Translations under genes and position numbers: made by a program
Shown: piece by piece, positions 12,301 to 22,078 of the stretch
Numbering within the stretch: position 1 is the first letter of the stretch
Layout: each line of letters starts with the position of its first letter
The notes under the pieces: generated by a model
Told to the model about the DNA's origin: nothing
The model's input: only the letters and a program-made list of their open reading frames with translations
Database searches by the model: none
Source: Gnetum montanum
Lineage: Eukaryota; Streptophyta; Gnetopsida; Gnetales; Gnetaceae
Assembly: GCA_015680685.1 (NCBI GenBank)
Contig: MNCI01013909.1
Location: 73,038 to 125,994 of the forward strand
Length of the DNA stretch: 52,957 bases
Reading direction: 5' to 3'

Positions 12301-14869
12301 GACCTCAATGCCAAACTCCATCATGATAAGAAAGCTCCACTCTAGTTATCACTAAGTAAACACCATCACAACACTTCTGTAAAAAAAAATACATGCTATA
12401 TGATATTACAGGTCTTAGGTAATAGTATTGGCATGGAAAACCCTGGTTATAGGTTTGATTCCAGTGGGCAATGTTGAATTATGGACAAAAAAAATTATGT
12501 AAAAGGGATTCTAAAACTCCCATATATCTAAGAGAGTCTCAGTGGATGTAAGTAAAAATTCAATTTCAGTTTCATTAGAAACCTATCATATTTGCAAACA
12601 ACAACATGATGAATGTATGGCATGGTTGTAGGATTAAGGAGAGCACAGTGTTGCATGCTGACTGGATACCACAGTATGACAGCCATCTAAACTATTAGCT
12701 CAAACACTAGACTCAGATGCTTTTTTCTATACAAGGGAGCTATCCACCCATGCTATGGACCAGCACATCAACTAATGAAACAATCATACTAAAATTCAGA
12801 GTATATCATATCAATGAAGAAAGAGTCTAAAGAAAAAGCCAAATGGTTTTAGGATGCCTTTCAGGTTTTCATCTTTATAGCCAATGTTGAAAAATCTCTC
12901 CTCTGGGGTAGGAAAAGGATCACATTATTTGCTATTCTTTCAAGTTTGCCATTATTCTAAAATACTTGATCACATTTCAGAGCTATCATATTACATAACA
13001 ATGAGGTGCTACCTTAGTGGTAAAAGTCCTAGCCTGGAAAACCAGGTCACAGGTTTGATTATGGTAGGTTACACTGAGTTATGATTTTAAAAAAATGGTA
13101 AAATAAAAATCTGAAATTGATCCAAGAGGGTCTTAGCGGATATAAATAAAAATTTGATTTCAATTTCAGTTTCATATTGCATGAGTACAACTTCAGGGAG
13201 TATCTTCATAGCTACATGTTTCTGCATCAATGGCAAATCTGAAAGTTCAGAACTTTGAATGTCAAGACTTTGCATGCTTGACAGACAAAGGTTGTGATTG
13301 TGCCTATACTAAAAAGCATGTTGGGATACGTCACTAGTGCACTACTGCACTTGTTCACTACCTGCACTTAATAATGCCAGATTCAGCCTAATAACAAGTT
13401 GGGCATTTCTAAATTTATTATTTAGTTCAAATATTCCATTTGCTACAACTTCCTTGAAGCAATAAGTATTTGGCTTAGAAATGAAGGAGCATACAACATT
13501 GTGAATCATGCCTAAAATTTCAACTTTATAAAAGTACAACTTTTAGGAATTCAACAGACTGTTTGCAAAAATTGCACGGCTTTTCTATTAAACGAACGCC
13601 TTTTGAACTTGCCAAAATTGTAACTTTTACAGACACCATTCATATGGGTCACCATCAACTCCACATATCAGTCGCCTTCAATGAATATTGCTCTTTAAAA
13701 GTTCTGCTTTCATACCTACTTTCGGTCCTTTCTTATTACTCTTCATCACTTTTTGTACTGATATTAGTTAAATCTTAGTAGACATTTTCATTCATAAGGG
13801 CCTAAATACTATCCTCTCAATATTAGGCAATCACTATTACCACATTCCTGTGCTCCAATATCTTCAAATGTAGTCATTTTCTATCAATATCCATAACAAA
13901 TTCTGCAGTTTCTTTCAATCTCTTCACTTTAAAAAAGCTTTCTATCTTTACATATTTAACAAAAACAAGGACATACTGCATATTACAAAAGAAAGGCTTT
14001 TTGGGAAAGAAAACCTTCCATTTTCCATATTCAAACCCTCTATTTTACAGCCACAGTCCTTGAATTCTGCATCCCAGAAGCTTTTCGAATGACCTTGCAG
14101 TTTGCCCTAACAGTTTCATCCAAAAGTCTCGCAATCCGCGGCTCTTTGTATGTGGTAGCAGCTCACTTTCATTACGCTAGAGTCACAAAACTTTTACAAC
14201 GTGTTCTTATTCCTTTTCCCAAGCACTTGGTGCCACAACTCCAAGTTCAGATGCATCTTACCATTCTCTTATCCATACGTGAAAAAACATCATCGGATTC
14301 ATTACGAAAAAAGACGATGCTCACAGAAACATCATTCAACGCGGAAGTAAAATCAAAATCCAAAGCATCGAAGCTCACATTAGGAAACGCAAGCGGCAAA
14401 GAATAAGGTCCACACAAAAAGGAAAAAGAAAGTGCAGAGAAGAGCAGAACATGCACCTGTTGAAAACTTTTGACGGTTTTGCCAATACTCTTTCCAATTT
14501 CGGGGAGCTTCTTGGGGCCAAAAACCAGGGCGGCCACTCCAGCAATGACAACAAGCTCCGGCACTCCCAAGCCGAACAGTGCACGCGTCTGCAACGACGC
14601 CGCCCGCGCTCTGCGCCTATACCTCAGGCTTCTCGTACCGCCTGCAATTCATCAACAACAACAACCCTATGTCTTCCGTTCCGTACTGTAAAATGTGCGA
14701 AATGACAAATGTCTCAAGAACAGAACAAAAGCAACGTAAAACCTGTGGTGTAAGAGTAGCAGAGCGATGGAGAAGGAGGCCTCTTGCAAAGATAGACGCA
14801 GTTTGAAGCTGAAGAAGCAGCTGAAGTTGAAATTGAAACGGAAGTTAGAGGTGAAATTGAGAGCATCAT
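9317..14869 (-). CDS. TATA: Sec-independent (twin-arginine) translocase subunit TATA, chloroplastic
   Basis: Three exons on the minus strand, 14869-14743, 14641-14457 and 9430-9317, join in frame to 141 aa. All junctions are GT-AG (donors CACAG|GTTTTA and CAACAG|GTGCAT; acceptors TTGCAG and CTTAG). Residues 1 to about 60 are a Ser/Thr-rich, then Arg-rich transit peptide. Residues 63-83 are the single membrane span with the conserved Glu71 (VPELVVIAG). FGPKKLPEIG at 83-92 is the family hinge. An amphipathic helix follows (to about 115), then a short acidic tail. The homologous Tha4 oligomerises at the thylakoid to move folded proteins across on the proton gradient. The short tail favours TATA over TATB/Hcf106. 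The start is the first of two adjacent ATGs. Intron 2 is about 5 kb and holds SINEs. Confidence 0.94.
9846..9950 (+). repeat. tRNA-derived SINE copy, family 1
   Basis: Begins AATGAAGCATTAACTTAGT, matching the AATGAGGTGTTAACTTAGTGGTAAGAC head of the family (22199, 12998). Ends in the shared AATGTTGAGT...GAGTTATA. The polymerase III A box is recognisable and the B box is eroded. Lies in TATA intron 2. Confidence 0.6.
11652..11725 (+). repeat. tRNA-like SINE head, family 2
   Basis: TGTAGCTCAACTAGT fits an A box, and ACAGATTCAAGCTT about 45 bases later fits a B box. The same arrangement recurs at 49205-49262. No flanking structure is visible that would make it a true tRNA. Confidence 0.45.
12065..12149 (-). 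repeat. tRNA-derived SINE copy, family 1
   Basis: On the minus strand it reads AATGAGGTGTTGCCTAGTGG, then a B box TGGGTTCAATTG, then the shared GGGCAATGCTGAGTTA. It is the best-preserved head of the family in this window. Lies in TATA intron 2. Confidence 0.72.
12410..12575 (+). repeat. tRNA-derived SINE copy, family 1, with 3' body
   Basis: Contains TTGGCATGGAAAACCCTGG, the B box AGGTTTGATTCCAGTGGGCAA, an A-run and a 3' body ending AAGTAAAAATTCAATTTCAG. The same body follows the heads at 12998 and 43703. Confidence 0.72.
12998..13175 (+). repeat. tRNA-derived SINE copy, family 1, with 3' body
   Basis: AATGAGGTGCTACCTTAGTGG supplies the A box and CAGGTTTGATT the B box. A short A-run and the family 3' body follow (GAGGGTCTTAGCGGATATAA ... 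AATTTCAGTTTCA). Lies in TATA intron 2. Confidence 0.75.
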
Positions 14870-14930
14870 GATGATGATAAAGATGATGATGATAATTGAA
14901 GAAGCAAAGCACTAGTGTTCAGGTGATGGC

Positions 14931-14952
14931 GATGATGATGATGATGATGATG
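14931..14952. repeat. Trinucleotide microsatellite in the TATA leader
   Basis: An uninterrupted GATGAT run on the plus strand, hence CAT/ATC repeats in the TATA gene leader, about 60 bases upstream of its start codon. A second looser run lies at 14866-14892. Read on the gene strand it creates no upstream ATG. Confidence 0.85.
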
Positions 14953-15272
14953 CAGCTGCTGCAGTGCAGTAATAGTGCAGCCTTCGTTGGTCCATCCGTT
15001 ACTAATCCCTCTTCTGCTCTGCTCCAACGGCTGCCTGTCTTCGCTGAGCAGATATTTTCGTGTTGGATTTCATCGTCTTTGAATAAATTACTAGACACTG
15101 ATCATTTTTATTACGCCATGAAAACACGTTGGCTTTGTTGGACGCTTTCAGTATTCTCGAGAGTAGGGTTGACAACATCGTTCATGTAGCAGCCTAACGA
15201 GCTACCCTTAATTTTGGAAGAAAACAATTAGCTATTTATCATTAATCATTATTATTTTATACTTGTCTTAAC

Positions 15273-15277
15273 ATGGG
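15273..15277. repeat. Target site duplication (left) of element B
   Basis: ATGGG directly before the 5' LTR. The identical pentamer at 22074-22078 directly follows the 3' LTR. Five bases is the usual target duplication for Ty3/gypsy elements, so both outer ends are intact. Confidence 0.92.
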
Positions 15278-15972
15278 TGATGGGATACGAGCGATATAGC
15301 CAATTCTATAAATAAGAGGTGGCTCTCCTTTGTTTCTATTCTAGGCCTAGACCTTAGCGAAACTCCCTCCAGAGATAGAATATTTTCCATGTGCCCGCAG
15401 TAGGAGCTCCAAAGTGAACGGATCTTTATTTGAGCAAATATTATACCTGAACACATGTTTGTGTATGAAAATAAAGACGAACTTCTTGGATAAACCTTGT
15501 AGTGCATGGAATAGGCTAAATAGGATTTTATTTATTGTTATTTACTGTTTACCATTTAAATGCTTTATTAGTTGATTAAATCTCTCTCAACCCTTTTCTT
15601 CTAGTTAAGTGCCTTAGTACAATCGCTTCGAGCACGTGCGTTACGTTTGGTGATCCCAGCAACGATTAGCGTTTGGTAACCAAGGTTGCATTGGTTAATT
15701 CAGACTTAGTTAGTTAAAGTTAGAAATTAGTCTCTTCACCTTTCACCTTATCAGCATAGGAGATAAAACCGAAAAGACATAAAAATCGTATACCTCAGAC
15801 TTACTTAACCATACAACCATGACAAATACAAGTAAGTCTAGGAAGACAACGAATAATCAACCTTAAGTGTTCTATAAGGCGTGTAAGCACTTAGTCTGTG
15901 GAGTTCGACCAGATCGCGCGTGCTACGCTCGTATTCGTATGGTTGAGTGTAGGGGTACCTTGCCACTTATCA
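15278..15972 (+). repeat. 5' LTR of element B
   Basis: 695 bp, starting TGATGGGATACGAG and ending CTTATCA. A TATA-like box TCTATAAATAA lies at 15305-15315. Compared with the 3' LTR it lacks most of the palindrome-rich first ~85 bp and a 43-bp piece after AAGGTTGCATTGGTT. The second loss is bounded by a short direct repeat, which suggests slippage or recombination. Confidence 0.9.
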
Positions 15973-15992
15973 TTGGCGCTGTTGCCGGGGAC
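15973..15992 (+). other. Primer binding site of element B (tRNA-Asp type)
   Basis: TTGGCGCTGTTGCCGGGGAC follows the LTR with no spacer. It matches the tRNA-Asp primer site typical of Athila/Tat elements. Confidence 0.9.
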
Positions 15993-16117
15993 TAAGTGTT
16001 TGTGTGCTAAGTAGAACATAGGAGATCACTCAAATCGTTGGGAGCTTAAACAAACTCTTAGGGTTAATTAAACGAAAAATTATAGAACGATTAATTAGCA
16101 CACTGAACAAAGTTAAA

Positions 16118-17811
16118 ATGTCTTCTTCTCATAAGAGCACTTTACCACCTAGGGATCATACAAGAAACAGTCGGCAGCCTAAAACACATAACCAAAATCA
16201 GCCAGTTCCTCAACAATATAAGGTGGTATATACTCATCCCGATGAGTACATACCCAATTTTACTTTTATCCTCCATCAGGATGAACAGATGTGTTGGAGA
16301 GACTTGCAAGGTAACATAATGTTACCTCCAGATCGTGCAGTCCCTAACATGCTCCTCCATGCTCTAACACATATAGGCATGACAGAATTATACGTTGAAT
16401 ACATTGTAGCAGATTTTGACACAAGGGATTATCATCCCACAGAAGCACAACGTTTAAGGGACTCAAGGCAGGAAAGCCACCATACATTGTTGAAGGGCAA
16501 AGGGGTCCTGCACATCCTAAGTGAAATTGGAGATGGTGAACCACTTATAACGAGTTCTCCATCAAATGATGTTCCCCCTCCTAACGATAGTGAGGAGGTG
16601 CAGTATCAGAACCTACGCTCCACGATACACAACCTTGGTTCTGATCCCCATGAATGCCAACTGTTCACTGAGGGAACAAAAACATATGACAAGGACGGGC
16701 ACTCAGATTGTCATCATGATTGGGGCCGAAGCCATCAAAGAGAAGATAAGAAACATCGTCATGACGATGGTTCTCCTTCTTCTTTCCCTTCATCACATCA
16801 CTCACCCTTTCCTTCCACATCCGAATGCAGTCATAGAGAGCATAACGGTGAGGATAGAGGTAGACAAAATGAGAGACCTCGACGAGAAAGTTGAGAGAGA
16901 GGACAAGGGCATGAAAGGAGGGAAAGTAGGGAACAACATAGACATTATAGACCTCATGAAAGAGATGATCATGACAAACCCCTACTTGCCACTCGAAGTA
17001 TGCTAGATATAATGGAGGTAGTGAGAATACCAGCAAGGCATCAAAAAGATAGCTAAATCAAGCGCTTAGACATGAACAATATCCCATGCTTTGAAGGGGG
17101 ATACAACGGGAATCCGAAAAATCATTTATAGGCATTTCATGATGCATGCACCTTGCAAAACATAGAAAATGAGTGGCAGAAATTGAAGTTGTTTCCCAGG
17201 ACACTCATAAAGGAAGCAGAGAGATGGTATTGGTCCTTAGAACCGGAACCATTAGGAGGTGGAGTACGATGTTAGAACTCTTCAACAATAAATATCAAAC
17301 GTACTCTAGAATGTCTAATTTGCATAAGAAGATCCAAGGATGGAAGCAAGGTACTCATGAACCCTTGGATGCTGCCATGGGCTGCTACTACGCATTGCTA
17401 CATCGTTGCCCGGGCCATGGTTACGCACAGTAGGATCAACTCCGCCATCTCGTAAATGGGCTAAGGTATGAAACTAAGAGAACCCTTGGGACTTATACCC
17501 AAGGGAGACTATCAGAACTTAGATCCCATGAAATTCATTGCTTGTTGGAACAAGTAGCCAAAGAAGAAGGGGAGCTACAAAAAAGAGAAAGCGTAGAAGA
17601 ATACAACAGCAATCCTTCCCTCCGGAAGAGGGAAGTGAGATTCTGCGATGAAGAGGATGAGTCACCACTCGAAGAGTTGGTGAATAGAAAAACCTTGCCG
17701 CTTCAAAAGCTAACAACGGAAGTATTGGCTAAGGTAGAAGAAATATGGAGCTCCTTAGATAGTAAAATTGAAATTTTCCTAAAGATTGTAGAGGAGTCTA
17801 AGGAGGAATGA
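16118..17811 (+). pseudogene. Gag of element B, frame-broken
   Basis: Starts MSSSHKSTLPPRDHTRNSRQ 126 bp after the primer site. The first frame runs to 16894 and shifts. The gag core then lies around 17050-17480, with IPCFEGGYNGNP, AFHDACTLQNIENEWQ and KLFPRTLIKEAERWYWSL, the order seen in the retrotransposon gag family, followed by LELFNNKYQTY. A stop interrupts before DQLRHLVNGL, and the tail frame runs to 17811 with a Glu/Lys-rich coiled segment. Gag would form the particle shell. With at least one shift and several stops it is not functional as it stands. Confidence 0.85.
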
Positions 17812-17898
17812 AGTAGTGACAAGGACAAAAAAAAGTAGAGAGATTCAGGTCATGCATGTGATAAGGGTAAGGGGAAAATAACTATCTCTGATGAGGTT

Positions 17899-18782
17899 GT
17901 GGATTCAGATACAGACAATGACGGTGGATGTGAGATCTGCCAATATGACCATCCTAAGGGATGTTGTCCAATCATCTCACATCTACAAGAGTCTAGGATG
18001 TATGCATTCAACCCGAGACTTAACATACGGCAAACACCCAAAAGTTATCTTATCCCCAAGGTAACCCGAGGCAGTTCCACCAACCGTTAACATACTATCC
18101 AAGTGGAACTCCCCCACAACCCATCAGGCAACATCAGCAGTGGCAACACCCATAGTCATGGGGGATGCCACCGCCTGAACATCAATACCCTTACCGACAA
18201 CCCAATCCTTATGGCTACTACATGCAGCAGCCGATTTCTCCAAGTGACTCCATGGGTCACACAACTCCCCAATGTCACTACCAAGTTCAGGAGTACTTTA
18301 GAAGGACTTCTCCTTCGGGAGATGCTCCACATCCATACCATCCTCCTAATCCATCCACCTCTCTTCCCCCGTTAGTTCCCATACCACCCGCTCCAACAAT
18401 GCAAGGGGAACTCCCCACTCAACCGCAGCAACGTAATGCTACGAGAGCTGTGAACATTCAACTCGCTGCTGGTTCTAACAACCGCAAGAAGAGAAGACCT
18501 TTCTTTAGAACCAAAAGCCCAGACAAGCTCTTACAACCACAAGCAGTTGAGTCTGTGCACACTCCTCCAACATACAAGGCTTCGGGGCTCCCTTTAGTCC
18601 AACAACAGAGGTTAACGCATACGATTATGCTAACACATACCATAACCGACTGGATCAAGGTAGGTCACCTTCCTAGGAAACTATCTAACCCTGGAAGTCC
18701 CTTAATCTACCTCCAAGTCGCCAGGAACAAACCACATAAGGCCTTTGTTGACTCAGGTTCCAGAGTCAACTTAATATCATGA
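17899..18782 (+). pseudogene. Zinc knuckle, Pro-rich linker and protease N-terminal part, element B
   Basis: The frame at 17899 has a zinc-knuckle-like CEICQYDHPKGCC. Next comes a Tyr/Pro/Gln-rich linker in the frame 18165-18782. It leads into the protease: PLIYLQVARN, then VDSGSRVNLIS, in which the catalytic DSG is intact. A stop follows directly at 18779-18781. The linker switches frame relative to the knuckle. Confidence 0.8.
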
Positions 18783-19362
18783 GAAATGTATCAAGCCTGG
18801 AACCTACCCCAACTTAAGAAGAGCAATATTCAACTAGAGCTGGCTGACCAGTCCATCACCATTCCCTTGGGATTGGTGGAGGACATCGTTACCATTGTGT
18901 GTGGTTGGTCATACCCAGCCGATTTCCTATAGAAGTTAACAACAACGAAGGGGACTTCCCAATTATAATAGGAATGACATGGCTAAGCACAATAGATGCA
19001 TGCCTAGGAATCCGTGATCTTTCCTTGGAAATATCTAAGGTAAACATTTATGGAAAGATCGAGAAGAAGAAAGTTTCATGTATCGCATACAGTGACTTAG
19101 AGGGTGATGACATGCAAGAATCATGGGTGATGCGAAATTTAACATCTCCTGCATGCAACAGGTGTGCCCTAGAAACTCTGAGACAAAGGTGCCTGTATGT
19201 AGCAACCACACAACAAGTGGACACCCCATGGTTGACAGCTATTCGAAAGAGCAACCGACCAACATGCATGGAACGAACTGGGGGAACAACTCATGCCAAC
19301 AACGAAGGCATAGATACCTTGGAATATGAGCGTTGCTGACTTCCACCCCTTAATCTAAGAAC
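18783..19362 (+). pseudogene. Protease C-terminal part, element B
   Basis: Continues the protease after the stop: LELADQSITIPLGLVEDI, another stop near 18930, then GDFPIIIGMTWLSTIDACLG and KKKVSCIAY. It matches element A 5199-5008. Homology to A continues until the N at 19363, near A position 4808, upstream of RT. Confidence 0.78.
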
Positions 19363-19363
19363 N
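19363..19363. other. Single N, likely collapsed assembly gap in element B
   Basis: Sequence left of the N aligns with element A near 4808, and sequence right of it with A near 1815. About 3 kb of pol found in A is absent exactly at this undetermined base. Confidence 0.8.
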
Positions 19364-20082
19364 TTAGTTTTTTGTTTTACACATTTTTGTTTCACACATT
19401 TTTATTTTACAAATTTCTTTAACTTTTCTCATTTTTGTTTTACAACATCGTTATACTTTTTCATTTTTTGGTGTGTGTGTGTGTTATCCACCTTGTAAGT
19501 TTATCATCCAATAAGTGTTCTTCATGATGGTATGAACTATTTTTATATTGATTGTTAATGTTTGGTTTTTACCTTTAAGTTACAATGTTGATACTAAGGC
19601 ATGGTTCTTTTGATATAGCAGGCAATAAGTTCACTTCATTCATACATCTGTAAGTTTCTATGGTCTCTCTCTCTCGGCTTGGAGCTGTACTGTCCCTTTT
19701 TAAATAAGAACTATAACGAATCGATGACTAGGCATTTTTCAAACTAAGGAAAGACTCAAGGATTGAAAAGGGTGTGACTTCAAGGGAACTTGATGCATTT
19801 GTGTTGGTCGTTCTCTTGGGTGCTTGGATGTTTTCTTCTTGAGTTTTCTTACCGTTTCGATATTACCCAATTATCAGGAAGATTAGTTAATAAAAATAAC
19901 GAAGTCTTTGCATGGTGTGGTTCTCACGCAGAAACACATAAAGCAAAAAAAAAAAAACTGTGAGAATTCAAAGCACACCCCTTAGACGAAATAACCATTT
20001 AGGCTACAAGCACTAGTTATGGAACTAAAATAAAAATGTTCCCTCTAACTAAGGCCCTTCTCGCTTCCCATTCTCTCCTCCT
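19364..20082 (+). other. T-rich spacer and untranslated stretch of element B
   Basis: Begins with degenerate TTTTACACATTTTTG repeats (19370-19480), also seen in A (1830-1730) and C (26401-26640). The rest has no long reading frame but is collinear with A on the minus strand, including CTTCAAGGGAACTTGATGCA (19780-19800) and a poly-A run near 19955. Confidence 0.7.
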
Positions 20083-20376
20083 TTGTTTCATCGGAATGGT
20101 GGTGGCTCTTGGGTGAAGGCATTCTTGTTACTTGAAGTGGATGGTTTGGCCGAATGCATTAATGCGAAGTCACTAGATGTGGTTTGTTTGAGGCCAGACT
20201 TGGAATGGGATCTGCTAAGTCACATTAATCATGAACTACACAAGAGGTTGTACACCACCTTGTTCTTGGGATTCCATTCCATTCTCTTCTCTCCATCCTT
20301 CTCTCCATTGTTCATCTCATTGCCGGTTGTATCATTAGTGTATATCTTGGTGGATGCATTGTTTTCTTTTTCGTAA
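20083..20376 (+). other. ORF shared by elements A and B after the pol region
   Basis: 97 aa, starting MFHRNGGGSWVKAFLLLE. The counterpart in A is 1157-864. Both keep AFLLL, LYTT, LGFHSI and a hydrophobic C-terminal third. I do not recognise the family. It could be part of an envelope-like ORF expected at this position, or non-coding sequence kept similar by common descent. Confidence 0.45.
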
Positions 20377-20600
20377 ATTCTTGCAGTTAAGACTTTAACT
20401 CTTGTTCCAAGTGACATTCCCAGAGCCTACACACTCTTTGGATGTGGGTTTGTCAGGGCATTAAGGGCATGAGCCTACTTTGGGGAGGACCCACTGACAT
20501 TCCTATTTGGTGCATCAGTTAAATTCTTTCCCTTAACATTTTTGCAATTAATTTTATTTTGTTCATTTCCATCTTGACATCCATTTCATTGATCTTATAG

Positions 20601-21096
20601 TTGTTTCTTTTTCTCCATCTTTCTTGTTCTTGTTCTTTTTCTTTCTCCATTTTATTGCTACCGGAGGTTCGCTCTTATTCATGGGCGTCCAGACCAAAAT
20701 TTTTTCGATTTTCTCCTAACCCCTACACCTTCGATAGTCACCATGAATATATCTCCAGACTCATATTAGCCATACCACAACTCAGCCAATGGATCTTTTA
20801 CGAAAACAAGGTATCAACTGCATAACGATTCATTTACCCTTGCTAATATTAAGACTGCGTTGTGTGTGCAGATGGCCATCATGCAACAACAGATTGGATC
20901 TGGAGAGAACACTTGGAATGGAGCAATGCTGAAGCAGCTAAGCAAGGAGCAAGATCGATGGCACGCTTACGGATGGACAACGAAAGGCACAATCTTGGCA
21001 TTGGTAGCAACAAATCTTCTTTCTCTCTCTCTCTTTCTCAACTGCCCAATAAGGCCTGATGTCAAATGTATAAGGTGTTCACTCTTGTTGTCATGA
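20601..21096 (+). other. Possible spliced 3' ORF of element B (envelope-like position)
   Basis: A frame starting at 20601 (MFLFLHLSCSCSF) reads to AAG at 20810. There a donor CAAG|GTATCAACT begins a 61-base intron-like segment (20811-20871) with a branch-like GCTAAT and the acceptor TGTGTGCAG. Removing it continues the frame (MAIMQQQIGSGEN...) to 21096. The joined product has a hydrophobic N-terminus and a membrane-like stretch near the C-terminus (GTILALVATNLLSLSLFL). Element A shows the same donor, branch and acceptor. No family is recognised. Confidence 0.45.
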
Positions 21097-21232
21097 ACAC
21101 CAGTTTTGTCTTGTCTTGTAATGATGATCCGTTTACCTGTCATTCCATTAGTTCCATTCAGTCAATAATCCCATACCTTCCCAATATTTTGTAAGGAACT
21201 CAAGGATGATTTTTTATTCATTCATGGGGGTA

Positions 21233-22073
21233 TGATGGGACACGATATCGCATGGGCAGCAATATCACGTACGAGATATCGTGTCCACCGCAATATCGCA
21301 TCCCCTATGATATCGCGTACGTGATATCGCGGTCCACCCCCAGTTCTATAAATAAGAGGCGGCTCTCCCTTGTTTCTGATTCTAGGCATAGACCGTAGCA
21401 AAACTCTAGCAGTTTGATCCCTTTAGAGATAGAATATTTTCCATGTGCCCGCAGTAGGAGCTCCAAAGTGAATGGATCTTTATTCGAGCAAATATTGTAC
21501 CTAAACACATGTTTGTGTACGGAAATAAAGATGAACTTCTTGGATAAACCTTGCAGTGCATGGAATAGGCTAAATAGGATTTTATTTATTATTATTTACT
21601 GTTTACCATTTAAATGCTTTATTAGTTGATTAAATCTCTCTCAACCCTTCTCTCCTAGTTAAGTGCCTCAATACGACCGCTTCGAGCACGTGTGTTACGC
21701 TTGGTGATCCTAGCAACGACTAGCGTTTGGTAACCAAGGTTGCATTGGTTCAGGGTGTGAACGGTAAGTGGGAACGGATGCTGATGCTAGGTTAATTCAG
21801 ACTTAGTTAGTTAGTTAAAGTTAGTAATTAGTCTTTTCACCCTTCACCTTATCAACATAGGAGATAAAACCGAAAAGACATAAAAATCATATACCTCAGA
21901 CTTACTTAACCATACAACCATGAAAAATACAAGTAAATCTGGGAAGACAACGAATAATCAACCTTAAGTGTTCCATAAGGTATGTAGGCACTTAGTCTGC
22001 GGAGTTTGACCGGATCGCGCATGCTACGCTCGTATTCGTATGGTTGAGTGTAGGGGTACCTCGCTACTCATCA
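21233..22073 (+). repeat. 3' LTR of element B
   Basis: 841 bp, from TGATGGGACACGATATCG to TACTCATCA, followed by the ATGGG target duplication. The first 100 bp hold several GATATCG/CGATATC palindromes. The TATA-like box TCTATAAATAA is at 21345-21355. A purine-rich ATGGGGGTA precedes it and may be the polypurine tract. Confidence 0.9.
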
Positions 22074-22078
22074 ATGGG
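22074..22078. repeat. Target site duplication (right) of element B
   Basis: ATGGG, identical to 15273-15277. Confidence 0.92.

Larger units (their letters stand above)
15278..22073 (+). mobile_element. Ty3/gypsy LTR retrotransposon B (Athila/Tat-like), pol not represented
   Basis: A complete insertion bounded by LTRs (15278-15972 and 21233-22073) and flanked by ATGGG on both sides. Inside are a primer site, gag, zinc knuckle, protease, a T-rich spacer and a 3' ORF region. Compared with element A about 3.0 kb holding RT, RNase H and integrase is missing. The break is exactly at the single N at 19363, so it may be an unsequenced gap rather than a deletion. The two LTRs differ by at least two indels and many substitutions, so the insertion is not recent. 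It sits 409 bp upstream of the TATA start codon. Confidence 0.93.

Noticed and set aside
14247-14456. Extension of the TATA reading frame beyond FQQ
   Set aside because: The frame runs into an intron after CAACAG|GTGCAT. The expected AAKEFE continuation is found as an exon at 9430-9317.
14896-15189. Plus-strand frame with a run of methionines
   Set aside because: Translation of the ATG microsatellite in the TATA leader, with no protein features.
16665-17036. Minus-strand 123-aa frame across gag of element B
   Set aside because: Shadow of the plus-strand gag, without family motifs.
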